Assembly: GCA_021808035.1 (NCBI GenBank) | Contig: JAKBCG010000035.1 | Location: forward strand, 1-13,070 | Length of the DNA: 13,070 nucleotides | Direction of reading: 5' to 3' | Source: Pseudomonadota bacterium | GTDB lineage: Bacteria; Pseudomonadota; Gammaproteobacteria; Steroidobacterales; Steroidobacteraceae | Part shown: positions 12,652 to 13,070 of the stretch, in pieces | Layout of the letters: each line of letters opens with the position of its first letter | How positions within the stretch are numbered: position 1 is the first letter of the stretch | Made by a program: the position numbers and the translations under genes | The notes under the pieces: generated by a model | Databases searched by the model: none | What the model saw: only the letters and a program-made list of their open reading frames with translations | What the model was told of the DNA's origin: nothing

Positions 12652-13070
12652 ATGCGGTCGTTGAAAGCGAGCTCGGTCCTTGGGGTGCTGTTGGTGCTGG
12701 GTGGCGGCCGCGCCTTCGCCGCTTCCGGCGTGCCGATCCGGGCCGTCTGGAGGGAGCACCGGGTCGAATTCACCTATCTCGGGCGCACCTCGAGCTATTC
12801 CTGCGATGGCCTGATCGACAAGATCCGGGTGATCATGACCACTCTCGGCGCACGGGCACGTTTGCACATCGTCGGGAGCGGTTGTCCCGACTACGGCCGG
12901 CCGGCGGGACCGAACTCGATCGGCCCGACCTTGAGCATCCGTTTCTTCGCGCCGGCGTTACCCGACCCGGCGGAGAAGCCGCACGGTCGCGGCGACCTCG
13001 CGCCCGTCGACGCGGACTTCGTGCCGTTCGCGATCGTTCCCGATGAGTTTCGCGACATGAGCGTCGGCGA
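12652..13070 (+). CDS. Secreted protein of unknown function (3' end outside window)
   Basis: The first 139 residues are visible and the frame is open to the window edge. The N-terminus is a classic signal peptide: basic MRSLKAS, hydrophobic core VLGVLLVLGGG, then a likely signal peptidase I site after AFA (residue 23). The mature part contains VEFTYLGRTSSYSCDGLIDKIR, then a leucine/glycine/alanine-rich helix (TTLGAR) and GSGCPDYG; C51 and C78 could form a disulfide in the periplasm. The YSCDGL-x2-K-x6-LGAR pattern looks like a conserved proteobacterial family I recall only as hypothetical proteins. An in-frame ATG at 12607 would add 15 residues before the signal peptide and is less likely given the ribosome-binding site at 12631. 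It is divergent from the kynurenine operon. No function can be assigned. Confidence 0.75.
   Translation, partial: MRSLKASSVLGVLLVLGGGRAFAASGVPIRAVWREHRVEFTYLGRTSSYSCDGLIDKIRVIMTTLGARARLHIVGSGCPDYGRPAGPNSIGPTLSIRFFAPALPDPAEKPHGRGDLAPVDADFVPFAIVPDEFRDMSVG

Noticed and set aside
11597..12664. 355-codon open frame on the + strand across kynureninase and the dioxygenase
   Set aside because: No domain signal; the - strand encodes two enzymes with intact catalytic residues.
1..13070. CRISPR arrays, RNA genes, mobile elements, prophage
   Set aside because: No spaced direct repeats of CRISPR type, no tRNA or rRNA signatures recognised by eye, and no gene of mobile-element families. A covariance-model scan would be needed to exclude small RNAs.

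Overview
This is a compact, GC-rich bacterial chromosome segment. It holds 13 protein-coding genes, two of them cut by the window edges, and almost no non-coding DNA; the longest gap is the 95 bp divergent region at 12557-12651. I see no tRNA, rRNA, CRISPR array, transposase, integrase or phage gene. Gene content (RlmI-type methyltransferase, lgt next to thyA with folA nearby, GcvA-like LysR regulator, bacterial kynurenine genes) suggests a high-GC gammaproteobacterium, possibly near the Xanthomonadales/Nevskiales. That placement is an inference from content and order, not a phylogeny.

Layout. (1) 2-2360, + strand: the 3' part of a Sua5-type threonylcarbamoyl-AMP synthase, a type III PLP decarboxylase of the ornithine/lysine group, and a HIT-like protein, each stop overlapping the next start. 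(2) 2353-4512, - strand: a large DUF255/YyaL-type protein (thioredoxin-like domain plus alpha-barrel domain), convergent with the HIT gene and divergent from the next block. (3) 4568-9430, + strand: a 23S rRNA m5C methyltransferase (rlmI-like), prolipoprotein diacylglyceryl transferase (lgt), thymidylate synthase (thyA), a small SET-domain protein, a GcvA-like LysR regulator and dihydrofolate reductase (folA). (4) 12556-9400, - strand: 3-hydroxyanthranilate 3,4-dioxygenase, kynureninase and kynurenine 3-monooxygenase, coupled by ATGA overlaps. (5) 12652-end, + strand: the start of a secreted protein of unknown function.

How the genes work together. ThyA oxidises methylene-tetrahydrofolate to dihydrofolate and FolA reduces it back, so both halves of the thymidylate cycle lie in one transcription direction, separated by a SET-domain protein and a GcvA-like regulator. 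The kynurenine block covers L-kynurenine to 3-hydroxykynurenine to 3-hydroxyanthranilate to 2-amino-3-carboxymuconate semialdehyde, which cyclises spontaneously to quinolinate, the NAD precursor. The upstream steps (tryptophan dioxygenase, formamidase) and the degradative branch enzyme ACMSD are not in the window.

Most of the window is ordinary housekeeping. No clearly new multi-gene system is visible. The points most worth checking are the SET/LysR pair between thyA and folA, the probable leaderless start of the kynurenine operon at a perfect TATAAT box, the incomplete HIT motif, and the hairpin over the ribosome-binding site of the DUF255 gene.
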